Assembly: GCA_030340625.1 (NCBI GenBank)
Contig: JAOPHQ010001141.1
Span: 248,001 to 312,000 of the forward strand
Origin: Merluccius polli
Taxonomy: Eukaryota; Chordata; Actinopteri; Gadiformes; Merlucciidae
DNA: 64,000 nucleotides
Direction: 5' to 3'
Part shown: in pieces, positions 46,874 through 63,504 of the stretch
How the letters are laid out: each line of letters opens with the position of its first letter
Position numbering within the stretch: position 1 is the first letter of the stretch
Program-made: the position numbers and the translations under genes
The notes under the pieces: generated by a model
Seen by the model: only the letters and a program-made list of their open reading frames with translations
Told to the model about the DNA's origin: nothing
Database searches by the model: none

Positions 46874-47159
46874 CTCCTCCTTTTCTGGGCGGGGTGGGGG
46901 GAGGGGTTTTTATTATGCGTGTGTGTGTGTGTGATTACAGATTGAAGGGGGTCAAACAGTCAAACTGTAGTTGACGTATGTCCAGGGCTAAAGCATCTCC
47001 ACAGCACAGTCAGTCAACAGGAAACACCGGCACATGTCTTTGCAGCTCAAATGGAAAAGCTTGAATCAGTGATTGCCATGACGATCAACTGTTGGGAGTC
47101 TGGGACGGTCGTCTTCCTGCGCATGGACCGTCTCTTGTGACCAGACCAACATCTTTGTT

Positions 47160-47180
47160 GGGGGGGGGGGGGGGGGGGGG
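47160..47180. repeat. Poly-G tract (21 G)
   Basis: Uninterrupted run of 21 G. Confidence 0.95.
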
Positions 47181-48097
47181 TTGAAGTGCCAGATGATGCT
47201 GATGTCTGATGAGCTCTGAGCCTTTCCAGACCTCCAGTATCAGCAGTGCACAGGTAGTTTGTGCTCAGAGACTAGACAAGAGACGAGATGAAATGAATCA
47301 CAGAACATCATTACAAATAGATGACCAATACATACATCAGAATTGCACTAGGTCTACTGATAGCATATAGACCCACAGTAGCTATCTTCAGATGGTAAAT
47401 ATATAGCCTGGTTGTAGGCCATTACTCTTGGCGAATGTAATCTAGAAGATTGGCTTTACCAAGTAGCTGCTGCTAAACCAAACCGTGCAATATTGAAACA
47501 GCAGGGCTGCAGATGTTCAATACACCTCTGTAGGAAAACTCAACAGTGGAGATAGACAAACTCGAATTATGGGACTTATTCACTGTTGCAAAGAGATATT
47601 CGCATATTCAATTTTCGCACATTTTGAATTGTCTGGCTCCGTAAACTGAATGTAACGCTGAGTGTGTGTGTGTGCGCGTGCGTGCGTGTGTGGCGAGCTG
47701 GTGGATGTTGTTGCTCCTGTACAGCGGCGTGTATGCAGAGCCGTACAGACCTGTGGGTTGGGACACCGCCTTCGGTCCAACAGCTACGGTGTGAAATCAA
47801 AAACAGACGCAATCTTGAAATGCAGATTCGCATCACTCATGTTGTCGTGAAATCCAACTCGCACCCACATCTTAAAGCCCCAGCTGTATGATAAGAAAAA
47901 ACAATACGATACAAATAAAATAACGCTATTGCTGGATATTAAGGACTCGGATTGATGTATTTGCCATATACACACCAGTGCTATCCGGTTTCACTCCGTT
48001 GTGTTAAAGTAAATGCCTGCCCCCAAAAAACAATAGTCCAAAGCCGTCTGCTGTAGGCTACTGCTTTAAATCCCACTCTGTCGCCACTTTGACTCCG

Positions 48098-48152
48098 GAG
48101 ACGTAGTAGGAGACTTAGTAGGAGACGTAGTAGGAGACGTAGTAGGAGAGGT
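48098..48152. repeat. 12-bp minisatellite
   Basis: Four to five copies of GACGTAGTAGGA-type units, adjoining the CpG-rich block. Confidence 0.88.
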
Positions 48153-48169
48153 AGTAAACCCGCGGTTCA

Positions 48170-48300
48170 AAATCTGCCCCGAAATCACGTACCGACGGCA
48201 CGCGCAGCTGAACGACTGACCGCGAGCAGCCCCGTGTTTCCAAGGCGACAGGCTCCGCTCCGCGCGTCGCGAGGATGTGGGGGAGGGGGGGGGGGGGGTT
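48170..48300 (-). promoter_or_regulatory. dtx1: Candidate dtx1 promoter and 5' UTR exon (CpG-rich block)
   Basis: The only CpG-dense stretch upstream of the dtx1 coding start within several kb (CGCGCGTCGCG, GACCGCGAG, ACCGACGGCACGCGCAG). A good donor on minus, TCG|GTACGTGA, follows 48193. The acceptor beside the ATG exon (46886-46885) requires such an exon. No TATA box was identified. Transcript data are needed; low certainty. Confidence 0.38.
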
Positions 48301-50450
48301 GCGTCGCTGGAGTCAGAAAACGAATGTGAGAAACGTGTGACGGCTACGTCAAAATACCAGATTTTCCATGCAGCTTTGACTGAAACCGTGAAGCGTGGCT
48401 TCATCCATTTCTTGCGATATATGCAAATGAGCATGCCCTCATTAACATAGTGTAGGATATTTCAATACCGCTGTCCATCATAAACCCAGCTCGTGTCCCA
48501 ACACCTGATTAATGCCAAATTCATTTAAACACTAGGAAGCTATGCCTTGAAATGCCATTTTGAATAGATGGCCAAGAAAAGGTAAAAAAAATAAATAAAT
48601 AAGTTAAGTGCAGCCCGTCCGTGACGCGCTACAGACCCAATTATCAACAGGGTGATGCGAAGCAGAGCCCACGTGACCACAGCTCCCACATCCCATCCCC
48701 AGGTCCACCTGATTCAGACCCGTAGGAATACATCCATACTGTGCAATAGCAACAATAATAAGCACATTATTAGGTGTAGTAAACGTGGGGATGCTAAACC
48801 ACGGCTCGCTAGCGGTACATGAGGCAGGCAGGCAGGCCTTTGCTTGGCAATACCATTTTTGTCATAATAATTGTTAATAACAAAATAGTCGTGAAATGAT
48901 GTGCAACATTGCCACATAATTAGTCCCTCCTCCTCACTTAATCAAACACACCAATGGAGCATTTGTCATCTTGAAAAATTACAATTAAACCTTTTCATCG
49001 TTACATTGCTTTATGATAGCATATCTGATTTATAGTACCAGATACAAACTAATTACAGGTCAAGGCTGACATCTAGCGGCCATTTGATTGAACTACATAC
49101 AGCAACCCAACACAAAAATCGATCGAGTATGACACGTTTGACATATTTTTTATTAGGTTAAAACAGCTTAAAGCTATCTATAAATTGGTAATTTTTACGC
49201 TACTGCAAGTGTAACACTGGTCAGCTCTGCCAGTGTAGGTGTAGGGCGAGGTTTAATATGGAAGATTGTGAACATGTGAACAACGTAGCGTAGGAAGAAG
49301 AGTGTAAGAAGCAGAATATACAACATCATACAGATCTAGTCATTCATTTCTCAAAAGAAAGATAGACAGAATAGTCATCATTTGTAAATTGGAAAAGTGC
49401 ATTAAATACTTTCAATGGACTCAAATATTAAAAACACAACAGAATCTCTTTATGTGGAATGTGTGCACTCACTGTATGCATGTTGACAGAATAGCATAGT
49501 TTTTGACTTATCTGTCAACTATTTAAAGCACAGACAGCAGCAAAGAAATATTCACATTAGCCAATACATGTTGACGATATATATTAGCATATCTTATTGT
49601 TTATAGATATCCATCAATATCTAAATAGATATGTGATCTCAACAGAGGACACATATATCACAACAGGTTTGCTTCACAGATGTATATATACTGTTGTGTG
49701 TCAAAGAAAAGTGATACAAATTAAACAATTAGTTGTTCGAGGTGCTACTACTGCTTTTTATTATCGGATGTATTTTTTTTACCCTCTACGTAAAATGAAT
49801 AAAAAAAACAATTAATTACAAATGTACATATTTTATAAAGCTAATATCAGCAGTAACCTTTATATCATACATGAGCATTGTTGAGATAAAACAGGCTCAT
49901 GGATGTTACTTCAGTTCTCATTCTCTCTCTCTCTCTCTCTCTCTTTCATTCTCTCTCTTTCATTCTCTGACCTTTGACATTTCCCTAGCACACCCAGGCA
50001 CAGAACACAGAGCAATTACACCTCGTTTAACCAGCATATTACAATTGCACATAATGCGATCCTACAGTAGTATTACTATACCGATATGATGAAAAGACCT
50101 TTATGTTGTGAGTACTAGTTTAATCCTGCCAGTTCTAGCCTACAGATGCAGCTGAAAATACTTGAATTGAATATATAGGGTTTCAGATATGATGCGACTA
50201 CTGCGAGACTGTAGTCCACAAGGAAGAAAATTGATATTTTATCAATTCACCACTGTTTTCTGAGCCAATTCAGCAGGCACTAATGCAGGTATTTGGCGTT
50301 GGAGTTATTAGCGTATGTGCGAAGACAGTGTTGAATGTCAAGGGGAAAAGAAAAACAAAGAACCAGATGTGTAGAGCGTTAAGTCACATGGGCGTCCAGT
50401 GAGAAACATTTGGCATGCTTTAAAGATGTCCTTCACTACATTAAAAAAGT
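48301..50450. other. Intergenic region between dtx1 and ccdc92; nothing recognised
   Basis: AT-rich, with a (TC)n at 49920-49946. 49000-49900 is AT-rich without repeats. No exon seen. Confidence 0.65.
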
Positions 50451-50456
50451 TTTATT
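50451..50456 (-). terminator. ccdc92: Candidate ccdc92 polyadenylation signal
   Basis: AATAAA on minus, 293 bases past the stop codon and beyond the (GT)n array; no earlier signal on this strand was noticed. Confidence 0.45.
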
Positions 50457-50560
50457 CTTATAAAGGTTCGATAATGCTTTTTTTTCATTTTAATTCCAGT
50501 GTTGCATAAAAAGCAGGCTGCACAGTGGGTCAGGCTTCTTGCTGCTCTTGTCAAGTGTTT

Positions 50561-50647
50561 GTGTGTATGTTTGTGTGTGTGTGTTGTTGTAACTTGTGTG
50601 TGTTAGTGTGTGTGTGTGTATACATGCTCTTGTCAAGTGTGTGTGTA

Positions 50648-50729
<82 letters not shown>
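50561..50729. repeat. (GT)n array in the ccdc92 3' UTR
   Basis: Two GT-rich blocks, the main one at about 50655-50729, ending about 20 bases from the ccdc92 stop codon. In the mRNA it is a (CA)n. Cys-Val or His-Thr repeat frames here are artefacts. Confidence 0.93.
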
Positions 50730-50731
<2 letters not shown>

Positions 50732-50748
50732 GGCTGCATGTGAGCTTG

Positions 50749-55109
<4,361 letters not shown>

Positions 55110-55160
55110 GGCCGGTTGTGCTCTGGCCACACACTGGCCCTTGGGACGAGAGAGATGGGG

Positions 55161-55162
<2 letters not shown>

Positions 55163-55228
<66 letters not shown>
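55163..55228. repeat. (GA)n microsatellite at a splice acceptor
   Basis: About 32 GA units; as (CT)n it forms the polypyrimidine region of the ccdc92 first-coding-exon acceptor. Confidence 0.95.
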
Positions 55229-55231
<3 letters not shown>

Positions 55232-55892
55232 GATGGACCATTAATTCCTATCCTCCCACACATTTGGAGTGGAGACTCCAGTGTGGTGCCAGATTTGCTG
55301 TCTGTGAGAGAGACCGGACAACAAAATAATCTGCTTTGGATAAGAGACTAAAATATGAACTATTTGAAAACACAATCCATCCACATCAGATGACATTTAT
55401 GGCTTCAAGCTAATGAGCTTTTTCAAAATGGAAGCCGAGTGGAATGAATAGGAAATACGTAAACATGCGAGTCAGAAGACTATAGTATAGCCCCAGCAGT
55501 AGATACAGGAAGAGGAATTATAGCTATCCTCAAAAAAGATGTATTAACACAATACCAATCATGCTACGCAATGCAACAACAACATTGTTTAGGATATTGT
55601 AACAAAGAAATACAAAGGCAAACATTCTCCTCTACAGGCACATCACATGGACACAGGGTGTGGCACAGTGATGGATAGTCACCAGCAGCCCCCCCCCCCC
55701 ACACACACACACACACCCACACACACCCTAACTCCCTACACCCACATCCACCCAATCTCTCTTTGCTCCCTCCTTTAGTGGATGCCCTTGTCTTCTAAAG
55801 GGCATAAAGGGTATAAAGAAACTATCCATATGTGTGGTTTCCTCCACCCACCCTCTCCTAGGCCAGGGCAGAGAGTCGAGAGAGAGAGTCGA

Positions 55893-55914
55893 CCCCCCCC
55901 CCCCCCCCCCCCCC
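55893..55914. repeat. Poly-C tract (22 C)
   Basis: Uninterrupted run of 22 C. Confidence 0.95.
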
Positions 55915-57531
55915 GTGTCCTCTTCTCTCTTTTTGTTTCCTGTCCTCTTATTGTGCCTCCTTTCTTCTCTTCTCTTTTCCTATCCCTTCCTCTCATCTTC
56001 TCTCCTCATCGTGCCAATCCCCTGTCTCTAGCCTGGCCTCTCCTCTCCTGTCCCATTCATTTTCTTCCCCCTCTCTCCCACCTCTCGTCTTCTCACTACT
56101 CACCTCTCTCCTCTCCTTTTCACTCCTCTCGTCTTCTGCTCTCCTCTGCACGATGCATGAGTGTGCTTTAATAAAACATCCCAGAGCTTCTCTGGCTTAC
56201 ATCATCGGCTGGTACTCATCAATAATACATCCCGCGTCACCTCCTTTCTTGGACGCAACTCTCACAGTTAAAGCTCATTTTCCTGACATTAGCACAGTTA
56301 TTATGAGGCTACAAAACACCCTCACCCATAGCGAGTTATAGTGTGGAACCAAGCTAACCCTAAACCCTCACCCTTACATCGTTATAGTGTAGTGCAAAGT
56401 CAACACTGCACGGATGCCTCAACATATCCATCCTGATAGCCACCCGGGAGGCAGGCGTCTGTGCATCCCAGCGGCTGGAGGGATAATCTAGAGCGTGACG
56501 GATGAGTAACTCCTTCCGGGAACGATGACAACATCTCTCGTCCCACCCCATTCACTCAATAACTGGCCATTAGCACAATTAACCCAACAAAAGAAGGTCT
56601 GTTGTTGCCACATCAATTGATTTAGGTACCCCTAGCATCATTCCCGTACTAATCAACCTGTTTTAATGGGGGAAAAGGTTATTTTCTTTCTTTTTTTAAC
56701 CTCTGTGCACCCTCTCTTCCTTTTCCTTTCTAATACACAAGCAGCATTTCCTCATACAGCGTACATAAATAATCAATGAACTGCAGCAGCCTGACACACT
56801 AGCTCCCACCCTGAGCCACAACAAGCTTTAGCTTGTGCTTATCTTGTTGTCCAAACAGGCAAGAAGAATATGTGCACAATAGATCCACTAATTGGACTTA
56901 ATGCTAAATATTGACACAAACGAAAACATTTAAACTTTAGGGATATTAGGCAAATCAATCATAACGCGTTAGGCGACGCAATAACAAACCCTAAATAACA
57001 TTACACAGAATAATCCGAGACTATAACCACCAGTACTGGTGGGCTATAGCCACCACTACATGATCATAACAAGCTAGAAACGAATAAGGCGGTGACTTTA
57101 ATTTCAGCACCTGCATTGCGGACAGCACCCTTATCCACTGTTCGCATTAATTCAGCGACGCTAGCGCTAACAGAGCAGCAGTGCTCTCCTCCAGACCTAG
57201 CTACCCACAGACAGAAGAAACATGCTGATCTCTATCATCATTACACTGAAGGGTTGTGTTCGTAAACAACAGGCCTAGAAAACCTTACTTCGTTGCCCGT
57301 AACTCAATTACTCCCATTTCTGGGTAAAACAAAACCTAGACTACTGTCAATGCCTTGATAGAAATAAGGCATTAGGTGATATGACCGTACCAATAACTCG
57401 CAGCTAGCCGTTAGCTAACCGATGCTGTGGTGCTGCTGATGAAGAGAGGAGCTGTCAAATGTCCCGACGCACAGCGAGGGTTAGCTAGCCAGGCTGGAGA
57501 CACGTAGTGCTGGTCATAGCAGTGGACTCAC

Positions 57532-57740
57532 CCTCCGGTTTAAACACACACAGTGTTTACTGCTCTGCAGACGGACGGGATGTGATGCTGGGTCGGGATG
57601 TGATGCTGGGTCGGGATGTGATGCTGGGTCGGGATGTGACCAGCTAAGCACGCGCTGCTCCACTGTGGATGTCTGTGATGCTGTCACGCGCTGCAGCTGA
57701 CAGAGGGCTGTGTCTCCTCTCGTCTCCCTGAGCTACCAGA
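57532..57740 (-). promoter_or_regulatory. ccdc92: Candidate ccdc92 non-coding first exon and promoter
   Basis: A strong donor on minus, CCGGAGG|GTGAGTCC, follows 57532 in a CpG-richer block that extends to about 57740. An 18-bp unit repeats three times in it (57577-57630). Just upstream in transcript sense (57753-57767) is ACTTCCCATCATGCA, which resembles the ZNF143/THAP11 promoter motif (TTCCCAG/ATCATGC) found near many housekeeping start sites. No ATG-led conserved peptide in this exon. Confidence 0.55.
57577..57630. repeat. 18-bp minisatellite, three identical copies
   Basis: Three copies of GGGATGTGATGCTGGGTC, with part of a fourth (to 57639), within the proposed 5' UTR exon of ccdc92. 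Confidence 0.95.
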
Positions 57741-58697
57741 CACAATACAGCGGTGCATGATGGGAAGTGTAAGAAAAAAATGATCACATTCTGACAACAG
57801 TCTGTTGTTAACGTTTCATCGGTTTAACGAGCTATGCTAATTATGATCATTGAATTACCGTAAATAACTAGGATTGTATCTCAAGTCCACTTACTCGGTT
57901 AAATGAGCTAGTTGAAGTCATCAGTGATGTCACGGTGTGTTGGTGTAGTGTAGATCATGAATGGCGTCATCGCCATGGTAACTGCACATGTCCACTTTTC
58001 CAGTGATGGTACATTTGCGCCATCTAGTGTGAGTTAAATGTTATACATGAGCCTATCAGGTGTTTTACATTGTTACAAGCCTTCTCATATGTCAAAAAGG
58101 AGTTAGAGTTAAGAAATAAGAATTAGAATAAGAATTAAATGTTAATTAAATACGTGACAGTGAATACATTGTGATAAGGAAACATATGGTAGTCTTGCCT
58201 TTCAGTGTTTAATCTATCCCCTACTTCATCTTTCCTTTCATTTCTTTTTCTGCCTGTGTTTCCTGTGTGTGTATGCGTGGGTGCCTTTTTTCCAGTGAAT
58301 GGCATCCATACCCCTAACCGCTAAATGTTTGAATGAAGAGTTGTAACAGAGTTTGGGTACACTGAGGTATGACACTAGCACACTATTGACCATTTCACCT
58401 TCAATTATCTCTGGCAACAAGAAGTCCTCAGCGGCCAAGGTACTGGGTAAAATGATAGGGAACAAAAACAAAAGAATACATTTTTATTCCCCACTGTGTT
58501 TCCTTTTGTAGAAGGAAAATATGTTGTTGAAAAAAATGGGATTATTGTCTCACTCCTGAACTGTTATTTTTCAGAAGCAGCCTTCAATCTCTCAATGGAT
58601 TTGGCAATATTTTCACAGGGATTCAATTCTTCACGTTTTTATTTTCTAGTGGTTCTGGCACATCGCCCGGACCCTTACAATAAATAGTATGGGATGT

Positions 58698-58730
<33 letters not shown>
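58698..58730. repeat. Poly-G tract (33 G)
   Basis: Longest homopolymer in the window. Confidence 0.95.
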
Positions 58731-58731
<1 letters not shown>

Positions 58732-60265
58732 ACTGTACCTGTACTCTTGAGGTCTGATGAAAAACGACTCCCCCATTTTTTTTATTGTGATTTGTATTAG
58801 TTATGGACTTTTCTACTCATAGAGCCCCCTCCCCCTACATATATCACCAGGTAGTAAAACAACTTCATGTGAGGAAAGAAAGTAACCAAGTTAAACAAAT
58901 ACAATCACCACTGAGCGTCCCCTGCCTCTATGTTTCAACCCAACATAAGTGGTTGTTTTCTCTGCCCTTTTTTTTACACACAGATACAGCCCAGTCTTCT
59001 CTGGCATTAAATGAAGCTTCTCCTCCACCTCCTCAGGTCTCTCTCTCTGCAGTGTGATTTCCCTCTAACAAGCTGGCAGGCCTGGTAAATGTGCTGGTGA
59101 TTTACCACCTGCACACCAAGAGTCTGGAGATTGATATTCGTTTTCCTTATGAAAAAAGAAAGCTTGGAAATGCAGCCTCTCAGACGGAATGCAATATTGA
59201 ACCAGAGATTTTTTTAATTTTTTTTTTAGAAAATGACCCACGTGATGCCGTACAGACATAGCTGAGGGTGCTGGACGCAGGCCCAAGTCGTTTTAAGTTA
59301 TACGGCAAAGAGCAAGCTATAAGAGGGAACTATTAAGCTTTTGTCAGGACTGCAGAGAATCAGGGGGCTCCGAAAATAGTCCAAGTATGGAGACTGTGGC
59401 TCCCTTGCTACTTACTCAGTAGATATTAAATGTAGATATAGTCAAGTCTCTTATTCAAGGCATGAACAGAAAAGAAAAGAAAAAAAATCTATATATTTAT
59501 AGTGCTATGGCAGACTGATTCACATGTGGCACAGTTTTACTGCCCTGACAGTGTCATTCTGCCAATACTAACACTTCTCTGGTTGTAATAGTTTTACAGT
59601 TATTATATTGAGGTTGGCAAGGCCAAAAAATCCACAACCCAGAAAAAACCTAATTACATTTTCCAAGGTTTTACCGTTGGATTGAATGTGTCGTTTATGT
59701 GATCACTTGAAAGTGAGAACACAGTGTTAATTACGATCACAGTGGCATATTAGGGAATAGGCATACTGTAATATGCTGGGGAAAACCATCAATTATCACA
59801 TTCACTGTGAGATAAACATTATCCGTCCATCTCGTAAGACAGGGCTGCTTGTTATAATTTAGAAAGAAATTTTAAAGACATTCTAGATATTTGCATTTCC
59901 ATTTCCAACAAATCGTACTGATGCAGGACATCGTTTTACACAAGGCCCACATAGAAAGCCCCTGGTACTGATTTAAACACAACCTTTGCCAAGCATCTTT
60001 CCTTATATTTTGACAATATGGTTGGTGGACAGACTGGTGGACATTGCTGCTTTTAAACAGACCAGTTAGAGTGAGAGCACTGGAGCCTAAGCAATTTTGA
60101 AGTGACACTTTAATTACCAGTTGTTAATGTACCACTAACAGTAGACTTTGAAGAGGCTATAATTCAAGGTGCCCACACAGCCAGTCTCAGCAGTCCCTCT
60201 TTTTTGTACTTTGTGATTTGAATTCCTCTGCACACTTTGGTACAAGACACACTATGATTTCACAC

Positions 60266-60266
60266 G

Positions 60267-60310
<44 letters not shown>
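60266..60310. repeat. (CTAA)n microsatellite
   Basis: About 11 tetranucleotide units. Confidence 0.95.
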
Positions 60311-60507
60311 ACGTAAAGTCATACAATTGAAAGCCTGTGGATTCGTAAAAACAAATGTGAAAAGGAAATAAAGCTGAATAATGAATCAATGGCTTCATGA
60401 ATTGAACCAGGAATGCACTTTAGGATTAGCTCAGTTAATGTTTATGCAAACATGACGCCTAGTTAAACAATATAAAAAATTCCTTTTGGGTCTGGTCAAT
60501 CAAATCT

Positions 60508-60702
<195 letters not shown>

Positions 60703-61312
60703 CTTCCATGGCACCCACTTTTCTTTCTTCCCTCTTGCCGACGTGGGTGGAGATCAGATGTTAGTGATGGACACGATCCACCCAGTTTTATCAAGAAGTT
60801 GGTTGGGTTCCAAACAGAAGAGCAGAAGCAGACGGGCCCTTTTTCCTGGTTTCAAACCAGCCACACAATCCTCCTGCAGGCTCCTATTTCAACTAGCTCA
60901 GCCATCCTCTCCACACTCCCATAATCACAAGGAGATAGAGCTCCAAGAATCTCTGTTTTTCCAGAGAAAGGGAGAGACGGAGACCGGCTGTTTGTTTTTT
61001 ATGAATTGTTTTCAATAGGAATATTGTATCCTTGTGTGTCCCTTGTGTTAATAATAACGAAGACTGTTCTTTTTTTCTTTTCTTTTTTACATTTTCCATT
61101 CATTTCTATTCTCTACAACCACTGCTGGATGTCAACATTTAGGATGTTGAGGGGGGCCGGCGGGGCTTTCTGGTTGGAACACCCTCAGCGTACTGAATGG
61201 ATAGATTAGCCAGCCAACTGTCTGGATGGTCGGTTAGCTGGTTAAAGCTATACTCAGTATACTCTATACTGGCAAACGGAAAAATACACACACACATGCA
61301 GATGTTATATAT

Positions 61313-61685
61313 TGTGGCATCCCTACTCGGCCACGCCCCCTATTCGGGAGAGTGGAGGCCGGTATATACCGTCGCTGGCCAATAGCCGGCGACAAATCCC
61401 GGCCTCCCGAGAGACCTAATCGGCGCAACGAGGAACACCTGGGTCGGAGGCACCCAGGTGTTAAAAAGGGACCACCGACCGACAGGAAGGGGGAGAGAGT
61501 CGGATGGAAGACAGGACGACGACGAGGAGCAGACCGGAAGGACGTGAGCCGCACGGCGGACACCTACCCGCTGTATTGAGCATTCCCCCGTGTTTGAACC
61601 GAAATAAAGCGCCGATTGAGGCTTTGGACCCTCTGTACTGACTCGTGTTTACCTTGAGCCTCCACTGCCACACCGAGTTGCCACA
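61313..61685 (+). repeat. 5' LTR
   Basis: Starts TGTGGCA and ends TGCCACA, perfect 7-bp inverted ends. It contains TATATA at 61363-61368 and AATAAA at 61603-61608 in the right order and spacing for U3-R-U5. The second LTR is not in the window. A TGG-starting primer-binding-site-like stretch (TGGTGGAGAATGCGGG) begins at about 61688. Confidence 0.88.
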
Positions 61686-61809
61686 TATGGTGGAGAATGC
61701 GGGCAACTCGGTCCACGCACGGCTCAGGGTAGCACCCAACCCCGGGTTTCTTCTGGGTTTTTTTTCGTACGGGTCCACCGTGGAAGGAGGGGACCACCAG
61801 CGGAGGACG

Positions 61810-62662
61810 ATGCAGAACCCCGGAGCGACCGCAGGACAGGCAGGCCCCAGGGAGTCGGACCACCGTCTGGACCTGCTGACCGAGGCGGTACTCCGCCTGA
61901 CCCAGCAGGCCACCCAGGCCCCACCGACCACCGCCCCCACGAGTCGGCTCACTAAGCTGGGTCCCGACGATGAGGTAGAGGCATACCTCGAGACTTTTGA
62001 GCGGGTGGCGACCCAGGAGAGGTGGCCCGAGGCCCAGTGGGCCTATATAGTGACCCCGTTCTTAACGGGACCCGCCCAGCAAGCGAGCCAGGACCTCAGC
62101 CCCGGGGACGCGGGACGATATCCCGCCCTCAAAGCCACCATATTGGCTTACTATGGCCATAGCCTGGCGGTAAAGGCCCTCAAGTTCCGGGAGTGGACGT
62201 TCGACGTCCAAGAACCCGTCCGGACCCAGGTAGCCCGTCAGTGTCGGCTAGCCCGGAGGTGGTTGGCCGAGGGAGAGGGACCCAGCCCCGTGGACCGGGT
62301 CGTCGTGGACAACACCGTGAGGCAGCTGCCCCCCGACGCCCGGAGGATCCTGGCCCACCAGTACCCCGAGACCGTGGACGACCTCGTCCGCCAGCTGGAG
62401 AACTGGCAGGTGGCGCGACGGCTGGCGGCGGACCCGAGACCCACTCCCCGGCCCATCCGGAGAGGGACGCCGACCCCGCTGCCGAGGACCGGACCGTTCC
62501 CCACGCCCCGAGACCAAGGGGAACCCGAACGCAGGTCCTGCTACCACTGCGGACAACGGGGACACCTAGCCCGTGACTGTCCTGACCGGCAGGACGTCCC
62601 CATGCCCTCGGCGGGTACATGGCCGGCAGACCACCCCGCCTGTATGCTGGCCACCTGTTGGG
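61810..62662 (+). pseudogene. Gypsy gag (capsid and nucleocapsid)
   Basis: Open from 61645; the likely start is the ATG at 61810 (MQNPGATAGQ), after the primer-binding region. Capsid-like segment: DDEVEAYLETFERVA through WAYIVTPFLTGPAQQA and YPALKATILAYYG, the usual gag order. A CCHC zinc knuckle, CYHCGQRGHLARDC, lies at 62539-62580. After about 62662 this frame stops making sense and the protease continues one frame over, so one or more indels lie in the C-rich 62660-62690. Confidence 0.85.
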
Positions 62663-63495
62663 CCCAAGGGGCCAAGGACTCCCCCCACCGTCCCCATCAA
62701 GGTGATGCACCTGGACACTCATGCCCTGTTGGACACAGGGAGTGCCGTGACCTTGGTGAGGGCCGACATAGCCGGGGGGAGACCGGGGACCCCGATGCAG
62801 GTTTCCTGTGTCCACGGGGACACACAGACATACGAGACCTGCCACGTGGTTGTGCGCACGCCACAGGGGGTATACGTAGCACGGGCCGGAATAGTACCGA
62901 CCCTCCCGGTACCGTTCCTAATCGGCCGGGACTGCCCCATCTTCGCTCGGTTCTGGAGCCCAGCGAGGGGGGACCGAGGAGGACGAGAGCTGCGGCGGCC
63001 GGGCGGACGAGGGGGACGACCGGATCAGCGAGAGGCACGGCGACCAACGACCCGAGGGACCACCGCCGGACCCGGACAAGCCCTGGGAGCGACCCGCCGA
63101 GCGTCCGCCAGACCCACCGAGTCGGGGGACGAGCCCGACTCCGGAGGAGAGGGGCCATCAGCGCCGGGAAGCCCGGCCCGGTCCACCGGGGACCCGGTAC
63201 GACCGGGAGACGGCACCAGGCCCGATTCCGACACCGTCACCGCCTCCGAGAGGGGGAACGGCACCGCTGAGCCCGAGAGCTCCCCCCTAACCGAGCTGTC
63301 AGACTTCGCCCAGGCTGGGGGGGAGAACTCGGCCCGGCCGGGCCAGTTCGCCACGGCCCAGCACCGGGACGACGCCCTGCGACATGCGTGGGGACAGGTG
63401 GTTGCCCACGACGGGCAGGTGAGGGACTCGGTGGGCCCCGTGACCTACCCCCACTTTTGTACCCGGCAAGGGCTGTTATATAGGGTCGACGAGTG
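62663..63495 (+). pseudogene. Gypsy aspartic protease and linker
   Basis: Frame 2: HALLDTGSAVTLV with the catalytic DTG at 62732-62740, then FLIGRDCPIF (flap and C-terminal G-R-D). About 170 residues of basic, Pro/Gly-rich linker follow, then FATAQHRDDALRHAWGQVV and GLLYRVDEW, the segment that normally sits directly in front of the integrase zinc-binding domain. RT (YxDD) and RNase H motifs are absent. A 10-G run at 63495-63504 ends this frame. Confidence 0.82.
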
Positions 63496-63504
63496 GGGGG
63501 GGGG

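Larger units (their letters stand above)
46885..48169. other. dtx1: dtx1 5' intron (upstream of the coding start)
   Basis: No coding exon seen. Contains 21 G at 47160-47180, a (GT)n-like stretch at 47660-47690 and a 12-bp minisatellite at 48098-48152. Confidence 0.6.
55140..57531. other. ccdc92: ccdc92 5' intron
   Basis: 2,392 bp. Includes a (GA)n at 55163-55228, which in transcript sense is a 64-base (CT)n polypyrimidine tract just before the coding-exon acceptor, a 22-C run at 55893-55914 and a TC-rich tract at 55915-56150. No exon seen. Confidence 0.75.

Noticed and set aside
61645..61809. Using the ATG at 61688 as gag start
   Set aside because: It falls in the primer-binding-site region directly after the LTR; the ATG at 61810 is the better start for gag.
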